Shown in pieces: positions 23,548 through 34,710 of a DNA stretch of 64,000 nucleotides. Made by a program: the position numbers and the translations under genes. Below the pieces are notes generated by a model. The model saw only the letters and a program-made list of their open reading frames with translations. It did not search any database and was not told the origin of the DNA. Each line of letters opens with the position of its first letter. Position 1 is the first letter of the stretch. This DNA is from Marsupella aquatica (taxonomy: Eukaryota; Marchantiophyta), in the NCBI GenBank assembly GCA_973895155.1, contig OZ316894.1, forward strand, positions 10,974,001-11,038,000, written 5' to 3'.

Positions 23548-24642
23548 GACTACCCAGATTCAGAACACAACAGCAGGAACGGCTACTGCCTAAAATGGAA
23601 GAGCTGGTGCCCCTAATGTAGTGTCCGCATTAACACCTGCCCGAACAAACAGAGCGACCGCATTCCAAACAGCAACCTTAGTCATCGAAACGAGGTTCAC
23701 TCTCGTATATTGCTCTGGAAGGAGAATGCCAAATAGAGAGTGGCGAAAATGTCACCCGGAAACTAATTGACAGATTATCATCTGGACGAAAACAGCGCCC
23801 ACAAAGCAGCCTTAATGGCCAACGAGGACAAACAACACTACGGGTGACAAATGAAAGCATATTTTCTGGGGCCACGAGTGAAACGCTCGTTCATGGAGGA
23901 AGGAGTGAGCGTACTTCATACTACGGTGCAGCCATCTGTGACTCGTCAGCAACAGAACTGTTCAGAAATGTTCGTTTCTCCAAATCGAAAGTGCTCGTCT
24001 TGCTCCGCCTGCCATCCGCTGCGGCACGTACATCTTCTTCACCTCCTCTGCTCGAAAGCCCTTCGTTCACTGTAGAAAGCGAATGCCTAGGCAACTTTGG
24101 GACCTTGGATCGCAAGGCATGAATGGCTTACAACCCCTCCAATTCACCACTCATATGTTGCCACGTATAATTACCCTTGGCCTAGACTTCCTTGCCCGGC
24201 CCGAGGGATATGCTTGGTGGACCCGAAACAGAAAAAAAAAAACCTTTGCTTGATCTGCCCCCTCTTGCTACTTTTTTTCCCCTTGATAAGAACCCCCTCT
24301 CAATGAGCTTTACAAGATGTTCTCCTAAATAGAGATTCAGGTATAGTAAGACCACACTAGCTTGGTCAATAGTGACTACAGGCTTGGACTATAAGCTTTG
24401 CTCAGTTTTAATTTGGACTATAAGTTTTGCCCAGTTTTGATGTGACTGCACAAAGGTCAAAACTACAGGCTTTGAATGGGGCTGGTCATCGTAGTCATTC
24501 TTGGGACAAGCACCTCATTTCCACGCCGTCCGAAATACAAAATTAGTGAAGACTTTAGGGTTTCATGGACTTCAATCCTTGTTTTGACAATTCCCCCAAC
24601 TAGGTCTTTTTGAGGTCCCTTTTTGCAAAAACTATGTGTGAC
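23548..24642. other. Upstream region of QNG1
   Basis: About 1.1 kb between the QNG1 start codon and the copia insertion, which must hold the QNG1 promoter and 5' untranslated region. Open frames here (23678-23875, 23844-24122) match nothing. No promoter motif is clear enough to call. Confidence 0.4.
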
Positions 24643-24647
24643 CTAAA

Positions 24648-25068
24648 TGTTGAGCATAGACGACGATCGCAACGGCAAGCCCATGAACCATCCAACGCAC
24701 AATAGTCGACACAAGAGATACGTGGTTCACCTCCTTGAGGCTACGTCCACGGGAATACACAAGAGAGCTTTACTGAACTCTAAGCCCGTCGGCTATACCG
24801 AGTCTCCACAGTGTAAGCTCTCCCTATCTCTCAAGTGGCTCCATAACAATGAGCCTTGGTTCTACCTCTCCAAGCACACATGCCTCTTATGATATAGTGT
24901 GCAACTTAGTTGTACCTAACCACATAGTTGTACCTAATCACATAGTTGTACCTAATCACGTAGTTGTACCTAATCACGTAGTTGTACCTAACCACGTAGT
25001 TGTACCAACCCACGTTGTTGTACCAACCACGTCATACCTAACCTAGACGTAAGAGTAAATACCCAACA
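24648..25068 (-). repeat. 3' LTR of the copia element
   Basis: 421 bp, with TG and CA ends. By eye it matches the other LTR base for base except inside the tandem array at 24901-25040, where it has seven units of the form GTTGTACCTAAYCACRTA against eight in the right LTR. Confidence 0.93.
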
Positions 25069-25082
25069 ATCTTCCCCTTGAC
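25069..25082 (-). other. Polypurine tract of the copia element
   Basis: Directly next to the 3' LTR, the element strand reads TCAAGGGGAAGAT, the purine run from which second-strand synthesis starts. Confidence 0.75.
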
Positions 25083-25259
25083 TCTGGTCTAGGGGAGAGT
25101 AATACTGCCAATGTATATGATCCCTTAGCGGGAAGTTCTGGACAGAAACCAAACCGGTTTCCCTCTCTAACTAGAGCAAACCAGAACTAAGCCGTAGCCT
25201 AATACATAGGAACGAGGAAGAGCATATATCAGTAATTATAATGAATGTTTAAGAAAACT

Positions 25260-28200
25260 CTACTTGTGATGCAATTGCAAAACCTGCAATACGTCACGGT
25301 GTCTAGAGAAACTCTCCAAAGGAATCACTTTGGTAAATGCGTCAGCCGGGTTGAGTTTACCATCAATCTTGACTAGCTCAAACAAATTATCAGACACAGC
25401 CTGCCTGATAAAATGGTACCTGACGTCAATGTGCTTCACTCTGCTGTCCATCACCTGGTTCACAGCAAGGTGGAGCGCACTTTGACTATCACAATGGAGC
25501 TTCACATTCCCCTGTGGCAATCCCATTTCAGTGATAAGTCTATCCAACCAAATCGCTTCCTTTGCTGCTTCCGCAGCTGCAACATACTCCGCTTCTGTAG
25601 TAGACTGAGCAATACACTTCTGCAAAGTAGACCTCCAACTTATGCATCCACCGCCAAGTGTGAACACGTATCCTGTTGTTGATCTCCTTCGGTCCAAATC
25701 TTGTCCATAGTCAGAATCTACATAGCCAATCAATGATCTAGCATTCTTTGCATTCGCATCAAATAAAAGACCATGATCCACGGTACCCTTCAAGTACCTG
25801 ATAATCCACTTCACTGCTTCCCAGTGTACCTTCCCTGGATTCGACATGTACCTGCTCACCTTGCCCATAGCCATGGCAAGATCAGGTCTAGTGCAAGTCA
25901 TCAAATACATGAGACTCCCCACTGCCTTGTCATATGGAACCTTTGACATCAACCCCTTCTCTGTGTCATCCGTAGGACAGAACGCTGATGATAACTTGAA
26001 GTATGGAGCCAACGGGGTACTTACTGGCTTGCTATTCTCCATGTTGAACCTTGCAATTACCTTCCTCGCATAACTGCTCTGCGTCAACCATAGCTTGCCA
26101 GCCTCCAAGTCCCTAGTGATCTCCATACCCAAAATCCTCTTAGCTGGCCCTAAGTCCTTCATCTTAAACTCTGCACTAAGCAGTGCCTTGAGCTTAACAA
26201 TCTCAGACCTATCCTTGGCTGCAATTAGCATGTCATCCACATAAAGTACTAAAACAATGAACCCAAAGACAACATTCTTCACCGGTTTCAAATACACACA
26301 AGGGTCAAATACACTTCTGTGAAAACCTTGTGACCGAATCCAATCGTCAAACCGCTTGTTCCAACTGTCTTGGTGACTGCTTCAACCCATACAAGGATTT
26401 CAGCAATCTGCAAACCAATTCCTCCTGTCTTCTCTTCACAAAACCTAGCGGTTGTCTCATGAAGATCACCTCTTCCAATGTGCCATAGAGGAAAGCTGTG
26501 ACAACATCCATCTGATCTAGGAGCAGACCAAACATTACAACAAGTACACACAATAGTCGTATTGTAGAGTACTTAGCAACTGGTGAGAAGACCTCATTGT
26601 AATCCACACCTTTCTCTTGTGTGAATCCCTTTGCTACCAATCTAGCCTTGTAGACCTTCGATCCACCTCCTATGGAATTATCCTTCAGCTTGTAAATCCA
26701 CTTGCTGTCCACCACTTGCTGACCCTTAGGCAGCTTAACAAGCTCCCAAGTTTTGTTGTCCTTTAGTGACTGCATCTCCGTTTGCATTGCTGCAGTCCAC
26801 TTCTGCTTCTCCTTTGAAGCACTTGCCTCATGAAATGAAGAAGGTTCTCCTTCTTCCAAAATTAACGCATCACCCTCATCATCAGCTGTAAAATCATCCT
26901 CTTGCAGTTGAGATGAATCAACCCACTGTCCATACCTTGATGGAGCGCGTACAGTGCGACCAGATGTTCTTCTAGCCGATGACTCCGGTTGATCTGCGTG
27001 TGCTGGTACAATTTGAAGCTCAACAGCATCCACTTGCTGCTCACCAGCATCAACAAACTCCTCTGGTTCCTCTGGCACAGGAACCAGCTCCATAATTGGA
27101 GCAACTCCTTCTCTCCGGTCATGCACCTCATAACCAATCTCCCCCTCAACGAGATCCGGGATAGGAGATTTTCCTTTGTCAGTACGGGAGACCTGAGTAT
27201 TCTCCCCCTCCTTCAATAATCTGGATTCATTGAAGGAAACATCCCTACTGACAACGAGCTTACAGGCAATAGGATCCCATAGCCTATAGGCTTTCACACC
27301 ACTCTGGTACCCAAGAAAAACACATTTCCTGGAGGTAGGATCCAACTTGGTCCTATTCTGCTTTGGTGTGAGAGCATATGCATCACTTCCAAAAATTACC
27401 AAGCCATGATAGTCTGCTTGCCGCTTATAGCGCATCTCAAACGGCGTTTTGAAATTGATAGCACTAGAAGGAGAAAGATTTACCAAATAAGCTGCGGTAT
27501 TGACAGCTTCTGCCCAAAATTCTTGTGGTAAACCTGATTGGCTCAACATACTCCGTGACCGCTCCAACAGTGTCCGATTGAGCCTCTCAGCGACACCATT
27601 CTGCTGCGGAGTATAAACTGTGGTGAGATGGCGAGTTATCCCCTGTTCTGAACAGTACTCTTCAAATTCCATTGAAGTGTACTCCCCGCCGTTGTCTGAC
27701 CTCAGACTCTTCACCCTTGTATCCAAACACTTGATCGTGTTTCCAGTCTGATTCTCCACCTGGGCCTTCCACTTCTTAAAAATGGACAAGACATCAGACT
27801 TATGCGTCATGAAATAAATCCACACAAATCTTGAGTAATCATCAATAAATGATACATAGTACAACTTTCCAAAGTGTGAGGGAGTCGGGGATGGACCCCA
27901 CACGTCACTATGTATGTACTCAAGAGCCGCTTTGGAACGATGAGTTCCAACACCAAAAGCACGACGATGCTGCTTTCCAAGAATGCAATGCTCACAAAAC
28001 TCTAATTTACAAGATTGCAAATCAGAAATGAGTCCATTCTTCCGTAAGATAGCCAAACCCTTCTCACTCATGTGGCCTAGCCGTGAATGCCACAGTTGAG
28101 TCATCTCCTCGTGAGACTTGGTTACATTGGCCTCTCCACATACAGTATTGCCCTGTAACACATACAAATTCTTTTGTCTACTCCCCTTCAAAATCACTGT

Positions 28201-28533
28201 CTCTCCCGACCTGACTTGAAGTTCACCATCAATAACGCTCCATTGATGACCATTTGAATCCAACACACCGAGTGAAATCAGATTCTTACGCATGCCAGGT
28301 ACATACCTGACTCCGGACACTGTGCGCACAGCGCCATCAAACATTTGAATCTTCACAGACCCAATTCCCTCAATTTGACAGGAGTGATCATTTCCCATCA
28401 GAACTAAACCGTTTGAAATAGAGTAAGAACTGAAAAACTCACGAATGTAACAAATATGAAAAGAGCAAGCACAATCAAGAATCCACACATCATCTGCTCT
28501 CCTAGATGACGTGCACAGGGCATACCCCCGGCT
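25260..28533 (-). pseudogene. pol: Copia pol: protease, integrase, reverse transcriptase, RNase H (one frameshift)
   Basis: On the minus strand the aspartic protease box WILDCACSFHIC starts at about 28488 (usual copias have DS where this has DC). Next come gag_pre-integrase LWHSRLGHM with a downstream CEHC zinc pair, the integrase DDE region (HSDVWGP, SLRSDNGGEYT, QNGVAERLNRTL), RVT_2 with KARLVAKGFTQEKGVDY, LLDQMDVVTAFLYG and LYVDDMLIA (about 26235), and RNase H with STTEAEYVAAAEAAKEAIWL. An extra base at 26363-26364 (on the plus strand, one A of the AA in CCAACTG) shifts the frame between KQSPRQ and WNKRFDDWI. The protein downstream is otherwise intact to the stop at 25260. An in-frame TGA at 28534-28536 separates gag from protease. 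All catalytic motifs are present, so the breaks look recent. Confidence 0.9.
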
Positions 28534-28536
28534 TCA

Positions 28537-29568
28537 TAAAACATACTCATCATTGAGTAAATCAGCTTCTCCATCAGCCCTAGCCACATTTGCCGATGAA
28601 GTTTCCGCTGCCTTTCCCTTACAGTCTCGCTTGAAGTGTCCAACTTGGTTGCACTTCCAACATGTCACCTGCCTCCTCTGAGGGGATTTACCCTTGGACT
28701 TAGATCTGGATTTAGATCTAAACTGGGTTCTACGGTCCCCAGTTGGTCGCTGCATACTCCTCCCACGGTTAACATTGAGGGCAACACCAGATGATGAAGG
28801 CTGTGACATGATGTGCATCTTCTGCTGAAGATCATCACTAAGCAGAGAACTTACCACGTCATTGTATGAAATGGTATCCCTATCACGATGCAACAACACT
28901 CGTGATAGGGACTGGTAAGATGGAGGCAATGAACTAAGAAGCTGCAGAGCCTTCGTCTCATCATTCAAAGTCTCCCCAAGGTTTTCCAAGTCAACGACCA
29001 TGTCGTTGAAAGCATCCACATGGTCTTGCAACTTCGTACCAGATTCCTTCATCCTGAAACTCATCAGTTTGTAGGAAGTGTAGAGCCGGTTCGACAACTC
29101 CTTGCGGTGATACTTGCTCTGCAATTCCGCAAATAAGGACATGCAATCCTTATGTGCACCCAACTGCTTGATGATGGGAGGCATGAGATAGAGTGTAACA
29201 CACCACACTCCCTGCTCCTGCATGCGGTCCCATTGTTTCTCATCAACATCGTCTTCACGAGGGCTCAGCAGTTGGCCCATCCCTGACGCATAAAGCACTC
29301 CCTTCACCTACTTCTCCCATAGCAAGTAGTCAGAGCGCCCATCATACTTTGTCACTTCATACTTGGGTCCCCCAAGCTTGAAAGTCCCCATCTTCTTCTT
29401 TACCGTGAGCTCCGGTAGTAGTACTGCTTCCTCCACCACACGCCGCACCGGTGATGGTATCGGTGTCACGTGCTCTTCCTCCTGCTCCTCTCTCTGCCCC
29501 TGAAACCTCCGCGGTGACCCTCGTGCTTCAAGTTCCACGTCTTTGAAAAACTCCTCCGAATCACTCAT
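28537..29568 (-). pseudogene. gag: Copia gag with CCHC knuckle (one in-frame stop)
   Basis: The frame begins at ATG 29568 (MSDSEEFFKDVELEARG). After about 86 codons it meets TAG at 29308-29310, then continues in the same frame through YASGMG and a typical copia capsid (LFAELQSKYHRKELSNRLYT; DHVDAFNDMVVDLENLGETL) to the nucleocapsid knuckle CWKCNQVGHFKRDC at about 28660-28620. Basic RS- and KS-rich residues precede the knuckle. The stop could come from CAG (Gln) by one C-to-T change. Readthrough cannot be excluded but there is no sign of a designed signal. Confidence 0.88.
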
Positions 29569-30708
29569 ATGAGAAAGTCACAAAAAATGTTGTTTTTCAC
29601 AACTTCTCAAAAAACTCGAAACTCAACACCGCCGCGTAGCCCACAAAGCTAGGAGTCCAATACTGAAAACCGAAATCAAAATCGAAATTTGACGGAAAAG
29701 TTATTCAAATTTCGGTCGAGGTGGGTAAAACCTTGGGAAACTCCCCCGTTTTGACCACCTCAGGGAATAACCGAAATACCAAGTACAACCCGTTGTCGGA
29801 ATTGCGATGTGATTGGTGCGCTGCATTGCCAACTTCAATGGCTACGACCTCGCCGAAAAATAACCAAAAAAGTTACCGTTCGGTGGATGAAATCTTTGTC
29901 GGACGGTCAAAAAATAGCTCTCTGGTTTTTTGGAATATTCTATGACCCTTGTACAGGCCCTGTGGGAATTTTGGAAGAACAATCGAGGGGCTGACATGTG
30001 TCCTCGAACCCCCAAAACCCCCTACCACCCTTCGTCGTCGAAATCTGGTCGCGCGCGCAGAAAATACACACGGCAGAATGTACCCCTCGACACCAAACGC
30101 AAGATATCTCACTCGGGTTTTGACTAAATCAAGATCCGATTTCAGATTTGGAAACTAGACTCCGAGGCGATGAAGATCGATATAAGAAGCACCCAAAACG
30201 AGGAAAGAACGAGGGAGAAAAAAATTGGTAAAGATGACAGATTTCTCTCAATTGCCATAGCCAATTTCGAATCAGTTTTTCAAAGAGAAAAAAATGGTAC
30301 CTTGTCAACAACGAATGTTGATCAATTGCACTTGGTGCCGTCACCAAGTCCAACAAGGTAATTGATTTTGCTTAGCCTTCCTCTTTGCATCAAAGAGCCA
30401 ATCCCGGACTCAAAAACAATCGTCTTGCCTCAATCTCTCCGTTGAGTCAAAACACTTGACGCTTCTCCCTCCGAGTCGATTGCCAACTTTCTTCACAAAA
30501 TCCAGAACGACGAAAACTTAGATCTCTCTGCACCACGAGCTCCGTTCAACGATTTCTTCACACCGTTAGAAAGCTCTTGCCCTGATCTATCCGTTGAGCC
30601 CATAAACTCCAAGTTCCATGCGATGGAACTCTGGAAAATCCACCAACACTCAACGCTGGAAAAACCGTCATGAAATCCCATCACGAACACACGTCACCTC
30701 CCAAGCAT
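29569..30708 (-). other. Copia leader between primer site and gag
   Basis: About 1.1 kb of untranslated leader, which should hold packaging and dimerisation signals. Short frames here are not credible genes. Confidence 0.6.
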
Positions 30709-30720
30709 GCTCTGATACCA
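30709..30720 (-). other. Primer-binding site for initiator tRNA-Met
   Basis: The element strand reads TGGTATCAGAGC two bases after the 5' LTR, the standard plant copia site complementary to the 3' end of tRNA-iMet. Confidence 0.92.
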
Positions 30721-30722
30721 AT

Positions 30723-31161
30723 TGTTGAGCATAGACGACGATCGCAACGGCAAGCCCATGAACCATCCAACGCACAATAGTCGACACAAGAGATACGTGG
30801 TTCACCTCCTTGAGGCTACGTCCACGGGAATACACAAGAGAGCTTTACTGAACTCTAAGCCCGTCGGCTATACCGAGTCTCCACAGTGTAAGCTCTCCCT
30901 ATCTCTCAAGTGGCTCCATAACAATGAGCCTTGGTTCTACCTCTCCAAGCACACATGCCTCTTATGATATAGTGTGCAACTTAGTTGTACCTAACCACAT
31001 AGTTGTACCTAACCACATAGTTGTACCTAATCACGTAGTTGTACCTAACCACATAGTTGTACCTAATCACGTAGTTGTACCTAACCACGTAGTTGTACCA
31101 ACCCACGTTGTTGTACCAACCACGTCATACCTAACCTAGACGTAAGAGTAAATACCCAACA
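30723..31161 (-). repeat. 5' LTR of the copia element
   Basis: 439 bp, 18 bp longer than the left LTR because of one extra tandem unit; sequence outside the array appears identical. It should contain the element promoter. A few C/T and A/G differences lie within the array units. Confidence 0.93.
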
Positions 31162-31166
31162 CTAAA

Positions 31167-31471
31167 GACAATGTTCACAATATTTTCCAAACCCATGAGT
31201 GATTCACCTGTGGCCTGCCCAAATGGCATGGGTGAGCAAAAGCTACCCTTGCTGAAAAAATTGATAAGTGTCATCTGAAGATGATGTTCACAATGTTTAA
31301 AAAAACCACCAGTGCTGACCAGTTACCCCTGCCCTAACGACATGGGTTAGCAGACAATACTCTTGCTAGGTGTTATCTGAAGACAATCTCTACAATGTCT
31401 TTGAAAACCACCAGTCTCGGCCATTCACCCCCGCCTGCACGGCATGGGCAGGCGAAAACACCCTTGCTGAA
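31167..31471. repeat. Three degenerate tandem units of about 100 bp
   Basis: Each unit carries an AAGAYRATSTTCACAATRTYT-like start, an ACCASTG/ACCAGTC phrase, a purine/CATGGG-containing middle and a CCCTTGCTG or CTCTTGCTA phrase before ATCTG. Units start near 31167, 31278 and 31380. The array begins directly at the right edge of the copia insertion. Confidence 0.5.
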
Positions 31472-33689
31472 AAAAAAACCAATGAAAACAATGTATTGTC
31501 TTGCGGCACTATGTTAGGGTATATTTAACCCTGAACCCATAAATCCTTGTCTTTTGCTTGCAATTTACTGATCCTACATGTCAATCAGTGGGTCCTTAAA
31601 TTGGTGAATGGAGTGGAGCCTAGGGTTCCCAAATTGAAGGTTTTTATGTATGCAAATTGCATTTAATAAGAGAGAATGTCCCTAATAAGTGTCCCTAATA
31701 AACATTCGACCGGCTGGTTTTGTAATACAAGAGGTGGGTATGGGTGGTCTTTGGGCTTTGGACAAAATGCAAATAGCACTAGCCATTACTTTTAATTACA
31801 TGGAGACACTTGTACCTTACACCTTGATAATCCTAGTTTTTTTCTTTCAATCAATGAATGCAGCCACATTTTGATGTGTGATTACCAGCAGGGCCTTGAT
31901 ATCAACTGACATGAGGTTTGTTATTTGTTCATATCTTAATTACTCTTTGGCGCTTTCCCTTTCATTGACTTTTGTAAGTAGTTGATAGCCCTGGTTCTGA
32001 TCATATTTAAAGATAATGACATGCGTGTGGTAATAAACACTACCAATTTAATTACGGACCCCCATGGAAAGTTACTTCCAAATTCCTGGATGCACGTGCA
32101 GCCACATAAGCATGATTTGTCACAAACAATAACCATTAGAATGCAAGTAGAGCCAAAATTGACTATTTGTGTTTGAGGCAAGGCAATGAAAAATAGTTAG
32201 ACCCTGGAACTGTAAAAACAATCAAAAACTAAAAAGGATCATTTCAACTAAACAAAGAAAAGGTTTGAACAGGGGTAAAATATAATAATCTTTGGATGAA
32301 TTGTGATTGATATATCAGTGTTTTCTGGTAAACTGTTTCAATTTTCTATTTAATTTACTCATTTTTGAAATAATGACAAGTAGAAAAAAACTTGTCAACT
32401 ACTCTAATATTTACCAAGGTAACATAAGAAACCCAAGAAACTTTCCAACTCTCTAACATCTACAAGGTAACTTAAAAAACACTTTGGCTACTATGGATAG
32501 AGTTCAAGCAAAGGTAAGAAACACCATAACTACTACGGGTAGAGGAATACCAAGGGACTCTAAGACCTTTCAACTACTAAGGAAAAAATAATATTTTGCT
32601 GGAACTTGCTATATATAATGTTACAAGTGTATAGACATAGATATACTAAGGGAAACATTCTGTATAGAGTATTACCCTTGGCATTACCATGAATGTACTC
32701 CAACTTGTGTTCAATGAAATTATCCTAACTGCCTTTAAAATTCACTTCATTTAGAATCCTTCATTTAATCTTTGTCCTCTCATTTATCTATTCCAATGTG
32801 CAACTCTTCATGACTCCAAATAGTTCAATAACAACAAACTTACATAACCAAGGGGTCCTCGAACTATACTCAGTTCATTTGATTCCAAACCATAAACTCT
32901 AAACCTTAAACCCCTTACATACTCCGGCCCTTTTGGTTATTGTGGCCCAGGGATAGCATGGTTATCAAGAACTATAATACAAGGTTGCGCCAAAAAATGA
33001 AGTGGTCGTCATTCAAATATGTAGGGCACAAAAATTTAAAAGTTTGGTCAAAGATAAGTAATAAAGCCAAAGTGTGACTTGGGTTACCGTGACTCACACG
33101 AGACACCAACTAAAATAAGTGAAAAACTTTAACAATGCACGAGATCAAGGAGGATCCTCTACATGATACATGCAAGGAAGTATCATATATATTTAATATT
33201 GTGATGGAATATATTTTTGTTAGTTTTGTGTAATAGTGTAAGAAAAGTTTAATTAGTAACAGTATTTTAGTCAATAGAGTAATTTCATACACTAATCAAT
33301 AAAAAACTTTTCTCCCTATATTTGTGGTGATTTTTACACTCACTTGCACTGTCATTTTCAATGCCAAAAAACAAAAGCAATAAGACCCAAAGACATAGTG
33401 AAGCGCATGGCACAGGCGTTGAGGGGCACACTCGCAATATAGGGCAGCCCCTCACCCAGTATAGAGTGGTCGTCATTCAAATAGGCACCAATTTATAGAG
33501 TGGTCGTCATTCAAATGCAGGGACATTGTGGGTAAAAACACAAAACAAAATAGTTTGACTATTACAAAGACAAAGGAATAGGACCAAAAACACCATGCCA
33601 CCCCTTGGATGCTGGCCATGACGATAGCATTGAGCCCGGGATCAAGCCGTGACAACCCTGACTCTTGGTCAACTCGCTCCTTCCCTCCT
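31472..33689. other. AT-rich spacer, nothing recognised
   Basis: About 2.2 kb of AT-rich, stop-dense sequence. Short degenerate ACCAAGGTAAC-like phrases recur between 32400 and 32560. No gene or known element seen. Confidence 0.4.
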
Positions 33690-34290
33690 TGAATTTTTAG
33701 TTCACAACATCTTTCCCATAACAACAGCTTCCAGGGTGAAACAATACTTATAACATCTTTTACTTCACAATATCTTTGGCAAAATAACAGCTTTTTCTTA
33801 ATGACATCTTTCACATAATGGCGTATTTGGAAAAATGACTTCTTTTTTTAATGACATCTTTTTATTTCATGACATCTTTCACATAAGAACATCTTGGGCG
33901 ACACAACATCTTCTTTCTTAATGACATCTTTTGTGCAACGCACATGTGTTTTTCCTCAACGACATCTTTACTGACACGACATTTTTTTTCTCAACAACTT
34001 CTTAGACGACACAACATCCTTTGTCTCAACAACTTCTTGGCCAAAATGACAAATGTTTTTCTCAATGACTTCTTAGCTGACACGACATCCTTTGTCTCAA
34101 CAACTTCTTGACAGACACGGCATCTTTTTTCTCAATAACATCTTGGCCGACACAACATCGTTTTTCTCAACGACCTCTTGGCCGATGCAACATCTTTTTT
34201 CTCTACAACCTCTTGGCCGACATGAAATATTTTTTCTCAACCACATCTTGGCCGACACAACATCTTTTGTGCAACGCACAGGTATTGAGC
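33690..34290 (-). repeat. 36-bp minisatellite with a conserved GTGCGTTGCAC head, copy 2
   Basis: On the reverse strand the head ACTAGCTCAATACCTGTGCG, then TTGCACAAAAGATG (34255-34290) leads into units of about 36 bp of the form GTTGAGAAAAAAGATGTYGT followed by GTCGGCCAAGAA. A second GTGCGTTGCACAAAAGATG occurs internally near 33927-33945. Same family as 16751-17590. Confidence 0.65.
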
Positions 34291-34363
34291 TAGTTGTTAA
34301 TAATACACACTTTGCATTTTTGGGAGTCATATGACATATCTCAAAAGGCATAAGGGACATAAA

Positions 34364-34710
34364 TATTAGGATTTACTCTTAGGTCTAGAGTAATGACTGT
34401 ACCGTTGTTAGGGCTAACCTTAGGCGCAGACTAGGTTAGGTTTGTCATGTTGTGCACACACTATACCCAAGTGGTGTTTGCTTGGAGAGTAGGAACTCAG
34501 GCTCATTGTTACAGAGTCAGTTGAGAGATAGGGAGAGCTTGTGCTGTGGATGCTTGGTATGGCCAGTCGGCCTAGAGTGCAGTAAAGCTCTTGTGTGTTC
34601 CGGTGGATGTAGCCTCATACTGAGGTGAACCACATATCTCTCAATGTTGATACTTGTGTGTTGGATGGTTCATGGGCTTGCCATAGTGATTATAGTCTAT
34701 GCTCACTACA
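34364..34710 (+). repeat. Diverged solo LTR of the same copia family
   Basis: On the plus strand it aligns along its length with the sense strand of the copia LTR: ATTTACTCTTAGGTCTAG at the start, then TGCTTGGAGAG, GCTCATTGTTAC, GAGATAGGGAGAGCTTG, CAGTAAAGCTCTTGTGTG, and TTGGATGGTTCATGGGCTTG near the end. The 18-bp tandem array is absent and the TG/CA ends are decayed. Flanks ATAAA (34359-34363) and ATAAG (34711-34715) may be a degraded 5-bp target duplication. No internal copia sequence adjoins it, so it looks like a solo LTR left by recombination. Confidence 0.8.

Larger units (their letters stand above)
24643..31166 (-). mobile_element. Full-length Ty1/copia LTR retrotransposon with 5-bp target duplication
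   Basis: The element proper is 24648-31161 (6514 bp), flanked by CTAAA at 24643-24647 and 31162-31166. LTRs start TGTTGAGC and end CCCAACA. The order on the minus strand is 5' LTR (right), tRNA-Met primer site, a leader of about 1.1 kb, gag, protease, integrase, reverse transcriptase, RNase H, polypurine tract, 3' LTR (left). Integrase before reverse transcriptase places it in Ty1/copia. The gag-pol frame has two in-frame stops and one frameshift, while the LTRs appear identical outside an 18-bp tandem array, so the insertion looks recent but the copy is non-autonomous. Confidence 0.95.

Noticed and set aside
24647-25046. 81- and 65-codon frames in the LTR, including a VVPNHIVVPNH repeat peptide (also at 30722-31139)
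   Set aside because: They are antisense to the element and are just translation of the LTR and its 18-bp array.
26347-26366. Programmed frameshift in copia pol
   Set aside because: It lies in the middle of reverse transcriptase, with no slippery site, where copias have a continuous frame; a simple insertion is more likely.
33690-34290. CRISPR array
   Set aside because: The 36-bp units are degenerate and contiguous, without unique spacers, and the DNA is eukaryotic.
34092-34360. Repeat protein with LADTTSFFSTTSWP units
   Set aside because: A translation of the 36-bp minisatellite; 36 is divisible by three so frames stay open.
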